Origin: Ignavibacteriales bacterium
GTDB taxonomy: Bacteria; Bacteroidota; Ignavibacteria; Ignavibacteriales; Melioribacteraceae
Length of the DNA: 64,000 bases
Reading direction: 5' to 3'
NCBI GenBank assembly: GCA_021740915.1
Contig: JAIOYW010000012.1
Span: 1-64,000, forward strand
The notes under the pieces are model-generated. The model searched no databases. It had not been told where the DNA came from and saw only the letters and a program-made list of their open reading frames with translations. Positions 1-9,608 of the stretch are shown one piece after another. How positions within the stretch are numbered: the stretch's first letter is position 1; every line of letters begins with the position of its first letter. The position numbers and the translations under genes are program-made.

Positions 1-3000
1 ATACTTCTTCATGTATTCCCTGGGAATATTCCCTGTTCCCCAGCACGGCTACTTCTTCGCCTATTGCATTAAACACCCTTACCGTAACAACCGCGCTTAC
101 AGGCAATGCAAATTTGATCTTTGTGCTTGGATTGAACGGATTGGGGTAGTTCCCGAACAGGTGATAGCTGAGAGGTACAGAAATGGCTTCTACTGAGAGT
201 CCGGTAACTGCCGGATCGCTGATTGTCAAAGCCGATCCGTCAGATAGATTCTGGCTGAGTAACCGGCCTGATACTGCTTCGGCTACGGAGACGTCTCCGC
301 CGGTTACGCATATAGTCAGCGGGTAAACCGCATCCCTAATCTGAAGTATAGCTGATTTATCGCCCTCTTCTTTTGCGTAGTACCCGTCATTAAAGCGGAC
401 ATCAAATACTCCCGCCGGAGGCGCCGGTGGCATTTCGTATCCGTTTTTGCTGCCGCTGACAAAATAAACGTTAAAAGATTTTCCGGCTGCATCTCTGATA
501 TTAATTTCGATACTTTCAGATTTCTGGTTCTCATTAGTCCTTGCAATTGTTTTTGCATTCGCATTAAGATTAAGCACACCATCCTGGCTCACTTTTACCC
601 AGTAACCTTTTGCCGCTTCAAGATTCTCAGCAATATAATATGATTCATTAAATCCAAAGAAAACAGAGGATACTATTCCTGCAGGAACAGAGGTGATACC
701 GCTTACAGGAACTGACTGGTCGAAAGGACCAATGAGATTCCACCCAGTCGAAACTTCGACAGGCTGGCTGACATACTGTCCCATCATTGTATGAGCCAAA
801 GGCTGAGCAAATTTAACCCAGTACCCTTCGCCCATGTGCAGGGAATCCATAATATTGTAATTTCCGTTGAAACCGTAAACTGGTGAGGTTGCCTCGGGGA
901 AAATGTCGCCCGCCATCATACTTTCCGGGTGCATCGGTAGAGAAACAAGGTTCCAGCCCTGAACAGTATTAAATGTCATCTCTGACATTTTGCGGTATTT
1001 GATAACGAGTGAATTTATTGCTGTGTTTGTGATCTGAAGAGCGCTGTTTTCCCTCATATCCACATCCACAAGGATTCCTCCAAACGGATCAGTTATGTGG
1101 AAACTTCCGACAGGCAGATAAGCCGGGTTCCAGCTAATTGAGAAAGGATAACCTGCGCTGCCTGCCTGGAAATTCACATGCCAGGTAATTTCTTCAAGAT
1201 TGCTGCTTCTTATATCTTTTATTGTTCCTGCATTATTCGAAAGCAAAAAGCGCGCATCGAATACTCCTGCCGGGGGTACCGGAGGAAGTTCAAATTCGCC
1301 GAGCTGAGTATCTATTCCGTCCGTTGCAGCCGCAGCCTGACCAAACATCAGATCACCGACAGATTTGGCGCCGGCGGCATCCTGCACCTGAAGAATGCAC
1401 GTCCAGAATGGGACAGCTTCACCGATTGTCATACTTACCGGAAGGATCACCTGAGGAGCTGCCGGATCAGTGCTGCTGATCTTCACATCCATCGAATAAT
1501 CACCGTCCGTAAGATCAGTTGTGTTGAATTCGAGAACGAGATCGGCGCTGTTTCCGTTGTACAATCTTCCGCCTGTATTATTTGCGAGCAGCCAGTCCGG
1601 TTCAGCCGAAATTTTCACTGCCATTTCATTCTGGATGTATGCGGAGTTATATGAAATCTGCAGTCCGTCGTTTCCGGCATTGTTTTCAATACCAACAGTA
1701 CCGCCATCGACTGCGCCGGTCATAAGTTTATAATAGAAAACGATTTTACCTGATGAATAGAGTACGATCTGATAAGTATATTCGCCTGAACCGCTGTATC
1801 TCATCCATTTGTCGTACTGAACAATAAATTTATTCCCGTCTGTTTTGTAATAGACTTTTCCTGTTGTCTTGCCGTCAAGATCGTCCCAGAACGGAGATAT
1901 AAAATCATTCGGCGCTGAACTGCCCGGGATTGCAACATTGGAAAAAGTATTTCCGGAGGGCATTTCGAAAGTAACAAAGCCGTTGGAAGAGAAATAAATA
2001 TCGCCTTTAACTTCTCCGTAATACTTAAAGTTTATGCCGGTATTTATTGGGCCAGCATAACCTTCATCCAGCGCGCTGAATGTGCCTGTTGGTATCCAGT
2101 TGCTTACGAGGGTTCCGGTTGTCGATATATCTTCCCATAAATAGTCGGGACCTTCGGGGTCGTTGCTATCAATCCATTCATAGCCAAACAGATCAGGCCC
2201 GCCGGCTCCTTTAAGGCTGCTGCCTCTTTCAGATTCGAGCCCGCCTTTTTTCCTTTCACCGCTTGATTTCTCAGACTGCTTTGCCGGGATCAGTCTTGCT
2301 TTTAATAATCCCGGGAAAGTATTGTTCGCAAGTTCAACAGTATAGTCTAATGAGGAAGGATCAACTGAGATATTTGATATTGTAACAGTATCGGTCACAA
2401 TTACATTTTGGGGCAGTATCTGAGTAACTGCATCCGGCGAAACACTTATAACCGGTTGAGCCAAAGTGGATGCCTGAACAACGTTGGACATTTCTGAAAC
2501 ATTGCCCCAGATATCAATAGCTTTTAATGCAAAATAATATTGGGTAGCCGGCTGCAATTCAGTAAGTTCGTATGACTTCGACATACCGGCGCTGTCCGGG
2601 CTTCCCGGAAAAATTACTGATGCTGCATTTGTAAAATCATTATCGTTAGCAATAGGAGACTGGCTGTACCTGATATCGTAACTTACAACACCGCTTACTG
2701 AAGAATCCATTGGCGAAGTCCAGTTAAGAGTCATACCGTTTGAAAGATAATTTGAAGTCTGAAGATCGGTTACAGGCTCAGGAGCTATTGAATCCGGTTC
2801 TGATCCGAATGTCATCAGGGTAGAGCAGTCACCGAAGATATTGTATTGCTCCATAAGTTTTAAGCCTTCCCCGGTGCTTCCTCCCCAGAGATCCATTGCA
2901 TACATAACTCCGTTAAAACTAACACCGCCGACTGTGTTTCTTTCTCTCGTTGTAAGCAGCATCATTCCGTGATTCTGCATATCGCAGGGAGGAACCCAGC

Positions 3001-4546
3001 TCGCATTCGTCGATGAACCATATACTGCAATAGCGCCTTTCGGTGAGGTCATTGAACCTGCCCGCAGCCAGGCTTCTTCCATACACTCGCTCATTTCAAA
3101 ATCGCCGTTGAGACAAGCCACGTCAATAATAAACGGATTCATCCAGCCATTATTCAGACTATTGACATTAGAAACTGAGAATCCAGTTGTGCTCCAGGAA
3201 GTTCCGCTGCCATGACCAATGTAATTGATTATGCTTCTGCCTTCATTCAAGGCTGCTGAAACCATTGCCGCTGTTGCACCCGGATCATAAATTTCATCAA
3301 CCTCGGTAAAAAACATATTATCATAAAGCATATCCCTAAGAAGGTTTGCGCGCTGCCAGTCCGGCGGACTTCCTTCACTGCTGGCAACTCCTGTTCCTTT
3401 AAGGTACCATGCAGCTGATGATCCTCCGAATGGCATCGTTTCGTAACGTTGTATTTTATGCAGCACATATTCGAGGTTTGTTGCATTTGCAACAGAAATT
3501 CTTGAAATATATGCATCGGGATAAGCATCCGAGCCCACCAGTTTCACATAACTCGGATCAGAGGCTGCTCCTTCTGACTGACCATAAAGTGTGGGTATCT
3601 GATTTGATTCTCCGATCAGGATTATATATGTAAGACCTGCAGCAGAATTATACAAATTCTGAATATAAGTTTTAATTGCCGCAGAACCAGTACCTGTTTC
3701 GGTGGGGTATTCGGCTTTAATAGTGGGCATTCCTTTTGAGAGTTTCCACTCATAGAATGGCTGGACTGTTGAAGCATAAGAACTATGATAAATAATCAGC
3801 AGTCTGCCGGGCTCGGGAATTGGTGTATATTCTGCAAAACCTTTACCGTAGTTAAGGAAAAGTGTGTTATAAATACCCGAAAATTCTGCGGAAACTTTTT
3901 CAAGCGGTTTTGATCTGACATATTGATTTACAGGAGTTTTTGCATTATCCGCATATATCTCGAAAAGAATTTTATTGTAAATTCTGAGTTTTTTCCGGAG
4001 AGGATTATACTGTACAGGATTAATAATAAAATTTTGCCCGCGCAAATCCCTTACTATATATGTCTCGCCAATTGAAGCATTTATTTCGGGATACCATTTA
4101 TCTTCGTTATAGACTTTATCAAAAACAAATGGAATTGATGCCGGATCAATATTTCTTGTGAAATGCCCTTTTGAGGGTGCAATTCCAAGATCAAGATCAA
4201 TTTCACTTACCTCTGAACGAATGATCCTAACCGAATATGCGGCAAGGTCACCCACATGAATACTCCTTCTGGCTTCTGGAAGCATCGGGAGTCCTTTTAC
4301 CATTGTAGAAATCATATTATCTGCTGTAAGCAGATTCCAGTCTTTTCCATCAATAGTCACTTTATCAAATTGAAGTTCCGGCATGTTGAATTCAATAGTA
4401 GTTGAATTCTCATCCGTACTGAGGACAGAAAACGGCGCATCATAGTTCTGACCGGATACGGGAATGCTTAGTATAATAAGCAGCCCTGTTACCCTCAGAA
4501 AATTTTTACCGTGAAATAATAGTCGAAATAGATTTGAGGTTTTCAT
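1..4546 (-). CDS. Gingipain-type (C25) cysteine protease, T9SS substrate, 3' end beyond window
   Basis: One continuous reading frame runs from the ATG at 4546 to the window edge without a stop (about 1515 residues; roughly 40 more would finish it). After a signal peptide and a gingipain-propeptide-like region comes a C25 peptidase domain. His445 lies in NYIGHGSG and Cys478 in IDVACLNGDF; their spacing of 33 equals that of RgpB (His211/Cys244). Next come a fibronectin-III-like domain (about 580-690), a domain with the motif GGPDLFGYEWIDS, two copies of a PPxPPAGVFDxRF motif, a tandem pair of GWN...GYWVK repeats, and a T9SS type A sorting domain beginning at NYPNPFNPST. Expected role: a secreted or surface-anchored protease for extracellular protein degradation. 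Everything after the peptidase domain is paralogous to the proteins at 11163-15500 and 15582-19874. No Shine-Dalgarno is visible. Confidence 0.93.
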   Translation of the reverse strand, partial: MKTSNLFRLLFHGKNFLRVTGLLIILSIPVSGQNYDAPFSVLSTDENSTTIEFNMPELQFDKVTIDGKDWNLLTADNMISTMVKGLPMLPEARRSIHVGDLAAYSVRIIRSEVSEIDLDLGIAPSKGHFTRNIDPASIPFVFDKVYNEDKWYPEINASIGETYIVRDLRGQNFIINPVQYNPLRKKLRIYNKILFEIYADNAKTPVNQYVRSKPLEKVSAEFSGIYNTLFLNYGKGFAEYTPIPEPGRLLIIYHSSYASTVQPFYEWKLSKGMPTIKAEYPTETGTGSAAIKTYIQNLYNSAAGLTYIILIGESNQIPTLYGQSEGAASDPSYVKLVGSDAYPDAYISRISVANATNLEYVLHKIQRYETMPFGGSSAAWYLKGTGVASSEGSPPDWQRANLLRDMLYDNMFFTEVDEIYDPGATAAMVSAALNEGRSIINYIGHGSGTSWSTTGFSVSNVNSLNNGWMNPFIIDVACLNGDFEMSECMEEAWLRAGSMTSPKGAIAVYGSSTNASWVPPCDMQNHGMMLLTTRERNTVGGVSFNGVMYAMDLWGGSTGEGLKLMEQYNIFGDCSTLMTFGSEPDSIAPEPVTDLQTSNYLSNGMTLNWTSPMDSSVSGVVSYDIRYSQSPIANDNDFTNAASVIFPGSPDSAGMSKSYELTELQPATQYYFALKAIDIWGNVSEMSNVVQASTLAQPVISVSPDAVTQILPQNVIVTDTVTISNISVDPSSLDYTVELANNTFPGLLKARLIPAKQSEKSSGERKKGGLESERGSSLKGAGGPDLFGYEWIDSNDPEGPDYLWEDISTTGTLVSNWIPTGTFSALDEGYAGPINTGINFKYYGEVKGDIYFSSNGFVTFEMPSGNTFSNVAIPGSSAPNDFISPFWDDLDGKTTGKVYYKTDGNKFIVQYDKWMRYSGSGEYTYQIVLYSSGKIVFYYKLMTGAVDGGTVGIENNAGNDGLQISYNSAYIQNEMAVKISAEPDWLLANNTGGRLYNGNSADLVLEFNTTDLTDGDYSMDVKISSTDPAAPQVILPVSMTIGEAVPFWTCILQVQDAAGAKSVGDLMFGQAAAATDGIDTQLGEFELPPVPPAGVFDARFLLSNNAGTIKDIRSSNLEEITWHVNFQAGSAGYPFSISWNPAYLPVGSFHITDPFGGILVDVDMRENSALQITNTAINSLVIKYRKMSEMTFNTVQGWNLVSLPMHPESMMAGDIFPEATSPVYGFNGNYNIMDSLHMGEGYWVKFAQPLAHTMMGQYVSQPVEVSTGWNLIGPFDQSVPVSGITSVPAGIVSSVFFGFNESYYIAENLEAAKGYWVKVSQDGVLNLNANAKTIARTNENQKSESIEINIRDAAGKSFNVYFVSGSKNGYEMPPAPPAGVFDVRFNDGYYAKEEGDKSAILQIRDAVYPLTICVTGGDVSVAEAVSGRLLSQNLSDGSALTISDPAVTGLSVEAISVPLSYHLFGNYPNPFNPSTKIKFALPVSAVVTVRVFNAIGEEVAVLGNREYSQGIHEEV

Positions 4547-4790
4547 TAATACCTGCCTGGTAACGTTTACTGATAAAAATAGTTAAAGAATCTTAAAATA
4601 ATAATATTATTTAACTTTAAGGCATTATTATTTAAGCCTTTTATAATATTGTGCATACACTCACTCCACCTTTCGCATCTCAAATAACTTCCATTCTTAT
4701 ATATCAATGGAATTAAAGCAGGTTCGCCATAATGATATCCGAATCCGCAATATTCCTTTTTCCGATTTTATCCACCGGCTGAAATAAAAA

Positions 4791-4813
4791 AGGCTGCCCT
4801 TTTAGGACAGCCT
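4791..4813 (-). terminator. Rho-independent terminator after the YeeE/YedE operon
   Basis: The arms aggctgccc and ggacagcct (one C/A mismatch) enclose a 5-base loop. Read on the minus strand, the hairpin is followed by TTTTTATTT. It lies 25 bases past the stop of the 4838-6037 gene, so it most likely ends the octaheme/cytochrome b/YeeE operon. The remaining 244 bases up to the gingipain start are AT-rich, with no gene and no recognisable promoter. Confidence 0.75.
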
Positions 4814-4837
4814 CCGTAAGCCATTAAAAACCTCTGA

Positions 4838-6037
4838 TCAACAGCCTCCAATAACGCGTTTTTGCTTTTTCTGAACCGGGCCGGTTTTAGATTTGAATTG
4901 ATCTGCCAGAATAGGTATTACCTTTTTAGCCTTAAGCCGGAATCGGTTCGTGTTTTTCTCATCAATTGTTGTTGCGGGCTCAATCGGTTCAAAGTTGAGC
5001 ACCATTTCTTTGAAACCCGAAAAACCATTCTGGAGTATTTTGATCCTCTTATATCCGAGTTCACTTGCTACTATTGCCATTTTTTTTGCCGTCAGCTCAT
5101 CATCTGCTATAAATACATTTATACGTGATTTTATCGTCAGCAGTTTTGTCGGTTCCTTCTCAAACAGATTATCGAAAGTAAAAAGATACGAACGTGGGAA
5201 GCTGAATTTGGCAAAATCTTCTGCTGTGCGGAAGTCAAATATCTGAAATTTATTACATTCATCCATTCGCATTACGCACATCGCAAACTGATCAATAGCC
5301 ATCACTTCAATTGGATATTCATCGAGTACCTCAGTTTTTTCCGTCATCTGGATAAGTGTTGTTTTCCTGTCAGGAAAAATAAATGCGGAAACCGCAAGTA
5401 AAATCCCTATCGCGGCAATTCCGACATAATAAGGAGTTAACCGGATCGGTGGTTTTTTTATTCCATTAACACGGTTTTCAACAATTGAGGCTATGAAGAA
5501 ACCTGTCAGAGCAAAAACCACCATAATAAAAGCGAAGAGATTTTTCGAGACAGAAAGTGTTTCATAGAAAGTCGGCGAACCCCAGTTAGCCGATTTGTAA
5601 AGTGTCTCGAATAAGGGGTAACCTTCTGCAAAAACAAGTACTCCGAGAAATGCTCCGCCGATAAATATCATAGCATCTATTTTACCGATTGCCGCTGCGC
5701 ACACACTCGTACCCGGGCAAAATCCTCCAATCACGAAGCCGATGCCCATAACGGCTCCTCCCACAATCGCCGACCAGAGGAAAGTTGGGTTGATGTACAC
5801 CAGGTTAATATCAAGAAGCCCGAAATGTTCGAGCCCCATTACTCCGATCATCGCCACGATACCGGCTGTGAAGAAAACTCTTAGCACAGTGAAATCGTAA
5901 CCATAAAAAAGTCCGACCAGTTTCTTCGAAGTTGAAAAACCGGCTTGCTCTAATATCATTCCAAAGAGGATTCCGATAACAAGAGCTACTATAAAATTCA
6001 GGTTGTTGCTGATAATATCAGGAACTAACGGACCCAT
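4838..6037 (-). CDS. YeeE/YedE sulfur-compound transporter with C-terminal rhodanese-like domain
   Basis: 399 residues. The first ~215 are a multi-spanning YeeE/YedE (DUF395/PF04143) half with the signature GGFCPGTSVC (Cys107), the conserved cysteine motif linked to thiosulfate uptake in this family. Residues ~230-345 resemble a rhodanese domain (FQIFDFRTAEDFAKFSFPRS), but the active-site loop reads VFIADDELTAKK where active enzymes have a cysteine, so it is probably a non-catalytic sulfur-binding or docking domain. The C-terminal tail is Lys-rich and ends in GGC. The gene lies 8 bases downstream of a second YeeE/YedE half, so the two probably form one transporter. The call is firm at family level; the substrate (thiosulfate, sulfite or other) is inferred. 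Confidence 0.85.
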   Translation of the reverse strand: MGPLVPDIISNNLNFIVALVIGILFGMILEQAGFSTSKKLVGLFYGYDFTVLRVFFTAGIVAMIGVMGLEHFGLLDINLVYINPTFLWSAIVGGAVMGIGFVIGGFCPGTSVCAAAIGKIDAMIFIGGAFLGVLVFAEGYPLFETLYKSANWGSPTFYETLSVSKNLFAFIMVVFALTGFFIASIVENRVNGIKKPPIRLTPYYVGIAAIGILLAVSAFIFPDRKTTLIQMTEKTEVLDEYPIEVMAIDQFAMCVMRMDECNKFQIFDFRTAEDFAKFSFPRSYLFTFDNLFEKEPTKLLTIKSRINVFIADDELTAKKMAIVASELGYKRIKILQNGFSGFKEMVLNFEPIEPATTIDEKNTNRFRLKAKKVIPILADQFKSKTGPVQKKQKRVIGGC

Positions 6038-6045
6038 AATTCACC

Positions 6046-6564
6046 TCAAATCCAAAGTTTTCTGAAAAAATAAGCGAAAGCATATGCTCCCGCGAAAATC
6101 GCGAGCATCGTAATTATACCTCCCGTGCTCATTACTGCGAGTCCGCTGAGTGCCGCACCGCTGGTACAGCCTCTGCCGAGCTGCGACCCGACGCCCCAGA
6201 GCAGCCCTCCGATAAGCGCCCCCGCTATCCTTATCCGTGAGGTTGATTGTGGTCCCATTTCCATCTTCAGATCGAGGCGGTTTGAAATAAGCCCCGATAA
6301 AAATGCGCCGATAATAACACCCACAACTTCAAAAACAAGCCAGTTCATCAGCGGGCTTCCGGATGGGTGTTCTTTCCGGTACTGTGAGTAAAAAGTGGCG
6401 GAATTGGTATGTCCGGGTGCAACTGTTTCAACAACTGCAATCGCACTGCTTTTAACCGCGCCGCTCGCACCCAGCCCGCGTCCGGTAATGTATATGGTTG
6501 CTATCAATAATAAGCCCAGCAGCACACCTGCCAGGTAAGGATTCATATATTTTGTTTCATTCAT
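6046..6564 (-). CDS. YeeE/YedE family membrane protein, second half
   Basis: 172 residues with about four transmembrane helices and the motif GRGCTSGAALSGLA (Cys133), the second-half signature of split YeeE/YedE transporters. A ~60-residue soluble loop (about 45-75, EHPSGSPL) separates the first and second helices. It is followed after 8 bases by the longer YeeE-rhodanese gene and preceded after 12 bases by a cytochrome b gene, so all four genes from 8816 down to 4838 look co-transcribed. Role: import or channelling of a reduced sulfur compound across the inner membrane, by family. Confidence 0.85.
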   Translation of the reverse strand: MNETKYMNPYLAGVLLGLLLIATIYITGRGLGASGAVKSSAIAVVETVAPGHTNSATFYSQYRKEHPSGSPLMNWLVFEVVGVIIGAFLSGLISNRLDLKMEMGPQSTSRIRIAGALIGGLLWGVGSQLGRGCTSGAALSGLAVMSTGGIITMLAIFAGAYAFAYFFRKLWI

Positions 6565-6576
6565 TTCAAATCTCTT

Positions 6577-7242
6577 TTATTTTGAATTTTCTTCAATTTT
6601 GTTTCCGGAAGGAGCATCCCCGGTTTCGTTGTCATCATCAAGTTCCTCATAACCTGTAAGCATAGCTTTCAGATTCGATGTGGGAGTGTGACCTGTTGTA
6701 ATCAGGTACAGATGAGTAATAATGAATACAACAAGAAATAAAGCCGCGATTGTGTGAAAAACCGCAATCGCTTCGAGTGTTTGAATGTTAATGGCTGCAA
6801 TTCCGTGCTTTGATGGGTAACGGTAGAACATATACAGCAGCCCTGAAGTCACACTGAGAGGAATCACAAGTATCTTCAGCCCGAAGTAAGTAATCTTCTG
6901 CAGCGGGTTCAGTTTGCTGAGTACTGTTTTCTTTATCGGGTGCGGAGCGTTTCTGAAGATACCGAAGATATAATAATTTAATTGCGCTTTAATATTTTCC
7001 AAAGTCGGGATATACTGTTTGTATTCGCCGGTTGTAAGATGCCAGAAAATAGCAAATATGATAAGCCCGATAAAAATATAAGCTGCAATATTATGATATC
7101 TTACTGCTTCCCTGAAACCGAAGAAGGAGTAGGTCCCATGAATTTCGAATCCGGTAAATGCAAGGAAAAAGATCAGGATAGACTGCATCCAGTGCCAGAA
7201 ACGTTCGAAACTGCGATAGATATAAACCTGTTTCTTTCCCAT
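6577..7242 (-). CDS. Di-heme cytochrome b (cytochrome b561/thiosulfate reductase type) membrane subunit
   Basis: 221 residues with four hydrophobic helices. Candidate heme ligands are His17 (FWHWMQS), a His in RYHNIAAY of helix 2, and FHTIAAL and ITHLYLI in the last helix, the pattern of the b561-like quinol-oxidising subunits of thiosulfate reductases and formate dehydrogenases. Its ATG shares one base with the octaheme cytochrome stop (TAATG), which implies translational coupling. Likely role: pass electrons from menaquinol to the periplasmic octaheme cytochrome, or the reverse. The acidic C-terminal tail (LDDDNETGD) is probably cytoplasmic. No molybdopterin catalytic subunit is encoded nearby. 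Confidence 0.85.
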   Translation of the reverse strand: MGKKQVYIYRSFERFWHWMQSILIFFLAFTGFEIHGTYSFFGFREAVRYHNIAAYIFIGLIIFAIFWHLTTGEYKQYIPTLENIKAQLNYYIFGIFRNAPHPIKKTVLSKLNPLQKITYFGLKILVIPLSVTSGLLYMFYRYPSKHGIAAINIQTLEAIAVFHTIAALFLVVFIITHLYLITTGHTPTSNLKAMLTGYEELDDDNETGDAPSGNKIEENSK

Positions 7243-8816
7243 TACTTACCTCTCTTTTTTCTTTTAACATTAACCGCGATTCTGATCGAGGTATGAACCA
7301 TAATACCGAGCAGTGTCAGCATCATAAGAACAGCGCCTGTGGTATCCACAATTTCTGACCTGTCTCTGCCAGGAAGGTAGAAATCAGTCAGTCCTGCGAG
7401 TCTGGAATTTTCAGTTGTATGACATTCGACACAGTTAACTGATTTTTCTTTCTTCGCCACCTGATGATTCACAGGCCAATACATTGCAGTCTCTACAAAT
7501 TCGATCTTTCCGCTGAAAGGCAAGCCGGCATCACGCATACCAACTGTTGCGGCTGCCTGCCAGTCAAAATCCACCCAGAATGCTCCGTCTCCTTTTCTTT
7601 CAGAATAGAGTTTGGGCTTGATTAGTATCCTATTTACCGGGTCGTATGGCTGTTTTGCCACATGTATCTTGACAGGGATGATTTTCGAGTCATAGTCTGC
7701 ATAAGAACCATGAAGCTGATTCAGCACTGTGACCTGAGAAGGATCTTTGACTATATCCCCCTGCAGGTAGTGGGATGCCGTTCCGTTAAACCACACATAA
7801 TCAGGTTTTACGTTTTTCTCCCATTTAAAACTTCCTTTGATCGAAAGGTAAGTATGATTGCCGCTGCTGTCTTCTTCGTGGAAAGGCTCTCCATTTTTAA
7901 GTTTGCCGGCTGTGGACCAGTCCCAGTGCATCTTTGTTGCATTCTCTTTTGCATATTCAGGGATATGGCACGACTGGCATGCTACTTTAATAGTATGTTC
8001 ATTCAGTATATCATCTTCGTGGGGAGTTGAAGTATGACATTCTTCGCATGTAGCACGTGAGATATTCATCGAAGATAATGAATATAATTTGCCTGCAATA
8101 TTGTGAAGCATTGTTGTGTGGCAGGCGGAGCATTGCAGGTTAGCCCGATCTGTACCCATATGGACATCCAGGTCGCTTGTAGGTTCGAACATCGCTGATT
8201 CCAGATCGCCATGCTTTACGTTATTTCCGCCCCCGCCATAGAAATGGCAAACGCCGCAGTTGCTTCTCTGTGTCCTCCCGACATTCGCTGCAATGTAGTT
8301 CAGGTCGAGAGTCCTGACCGGGTTCCCGGCTTCCTCCGGCGCCTTTGCATAAGTCTCTGTGTTATCATGGCAAATAAGGCAGTCAATATTGGCCGAGTCA
8401 GAATATATGCGCTCAGTTGAATCCATACCATAACCGATGTGACATTTGGCGCAGCTTTGTTCATTGCCGGTAGTACCAATACAGAAGTTATTAATAGCGT
8501 TCTTTTTGCCGAGATAAATTATACCCCGTCCCTCTACAAATTCCTCGCGTTCCCAGTTCCAGTGGTTTCCGTTCATAACCTGCTGGGGAGTTGTGTTGTG
8601 GCAGGTTACGCAGGTTTTAGTTACCTCTTGGGGTGAATTGAATTCCTGCTGCAGAATCGCAAAGCGGGAGTGATCGACAGGAGGAGTATATTTTTTCGAG
8701 TATTCCTCCTTAAGTTTCATTAGAATAGTCGGGTCTGCTTCGCGCTGCGACAGTGTGCCGTATGCGAAAACGATAAGCAGCCCAAGCACCGAAAGCATTA
8801 GAATGATTTTTTTCAT
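7242..8816 (-). CDS. Octaheme c-type cytochrome, tetrathionate reductase (OTR) family
   Basis: 524 residues: N-terminal signal/anchor helix, then eight CXXCH heme motifs (CVTCH, CAKCH, CLICH, CGVCH, CSACH, CEECH, CQSCH, CVECH) and a second transmembrane helix near the end (VLMMLTLLGIMVHTSI) before a basic tail. Heme count, spacing and the overall sequence fit the OTR family; the Shewanella member reduces tetrathionate, nitrite and hydroxylamine in vitro. The bulk is therefore periplasmic and tethered by a C-terminal anchor. The downstream cytochrome b overlaps by one base and two sulfur-transport genes follow, which favours a sulfur oxyanion substrate over nitrite; this is inference. The gene is the first of its operon. 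Confidence 0.9.
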   Translation of the reverse strand: MKKIILMLSVLGLLIVFAYGTLSQREADPTILMKLKEEYSKKYTPPVDHSRFAILQQEFNSPQEVTKTCVTCHNTTPQQVMNGNHWNWEREEFVEGRGIIYLGKKNAINNFCIGTTGNEQSCAKCHIGYGMDSTERIYSDSANIDCLICHDNTETYAKAPEEAGNPVRTLDLNYIAANVGRTQRSNCGVCHFYGGGGNNVKHGDLESAMFEPTSDLDVHMGTDRANLQCSACHTTMLHNIAGKLYSLSSMNISRATCEECHTSTPHEDDILNEHTIKVACQSCHIPEYAKENATKMHWDWSTAGKLKNGEPFHEEDSSGNHTYLSIKGSFKWEKNVKPDYVWFNGTASHYLQGDIVKDPSQVTVLNQLHGSYADYDSKIIPVKIHVAKQPYDPVNRILIKPKLYSERKGDGAFWVDFDWQAAATVGMRDAGLPFSGKIEFVETAMYWPVNHQVAKKEKSVNCVECHTTENSRLAGLTDFYLPGRDRSEIVDTTGAVLMMLTLLGIMVHTSIRIAVNVKRKKRGK

Positions 8817-9608
8817 TTGTTCATTTTGTTTTATAGTCTAAAAATGTATGTTAATTCCATCTCAAAAATACATCGGTTAACAACCACAGCATGAAATATC
8901 CGTTCTTCTGTTGCCGATTATATTACTGGATAAATGTAATATTCCAGCAGACAGTAATTTTTGTGCCAGGCACCCTGCTGCAATTACTTTGTCTGATATT
9001 TCCCGGATTAAATAACAGCTCAGGAAAGCATAAAATCTTCCGTACTGTAATCTGACGGGGATGAAGCCCGATATTCGGATATGCTTATCCCTTTATAATC
9101 CTGACAATTTTGGAAATTTGCAGGGTGTTTTAGCTTCTTCTTCGTAATCGTAAACTTTAAAAAACCGGTTGTCATAAAAATAAAATTGCTTTAGCCTCTA
9201 AAATAACATTTCGTTATGAGAATACAAAGTGACTTCTCTATATCATCAGAGAATGCAAAGGTGCTCTCTGATTTCCGGATAAAAAAATCTCTGCCAAAGC
9301 CTGAATTAGGGAAAATCATTATGTCAGTGCGTAACAGACTCCGGTTTTTAGTAAAATTACAGCACACAACTCTGTAAAATTATAAAACAAAAACTAAACT
9401 ATTAAACTTATGGAAACAAAAGCTGCGGCCAATCGTTAAAGAAATTAAGTTAACACAATGGACTATATTATGTAAAAACTGTGGTCTGACGATAATTACG
9501 GCCGGGAAAAAGTGAAGCGCACCAATAAACCTGACATTTAAGAGTAATGCTGTTTTTCATAATAATCATTCTTCGAAAACTTCCAACAACGATCTGATTA
9601 AAGTGGTT
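8817..9608 (-). other. Long intergenic region (792 bp), no gene found
   Basis: AT-rich, with no reading frame that has family-like sequence, and no tRNA, repeat or strong hairpin that I can see. It must hold the promoter of the octaheme cytochrome operon at its left end (minus strand) and the 3' end of the galactanase pseudogene transcript at its right end. I saw no TTGAT-N4-ATCAA type FNR box near 8816. Confidence 0.4.

Noticed and set aside
744-770. Palindrome CCAGTCGAA...TTCGACAGGCTGG resembling the hsdM repeat
   Set aside because: It encodes part of the GWN repeat of the gingipain-type protein without any length change relative to its two paralogs, so it is ordinary coding sequence and not an insertion.
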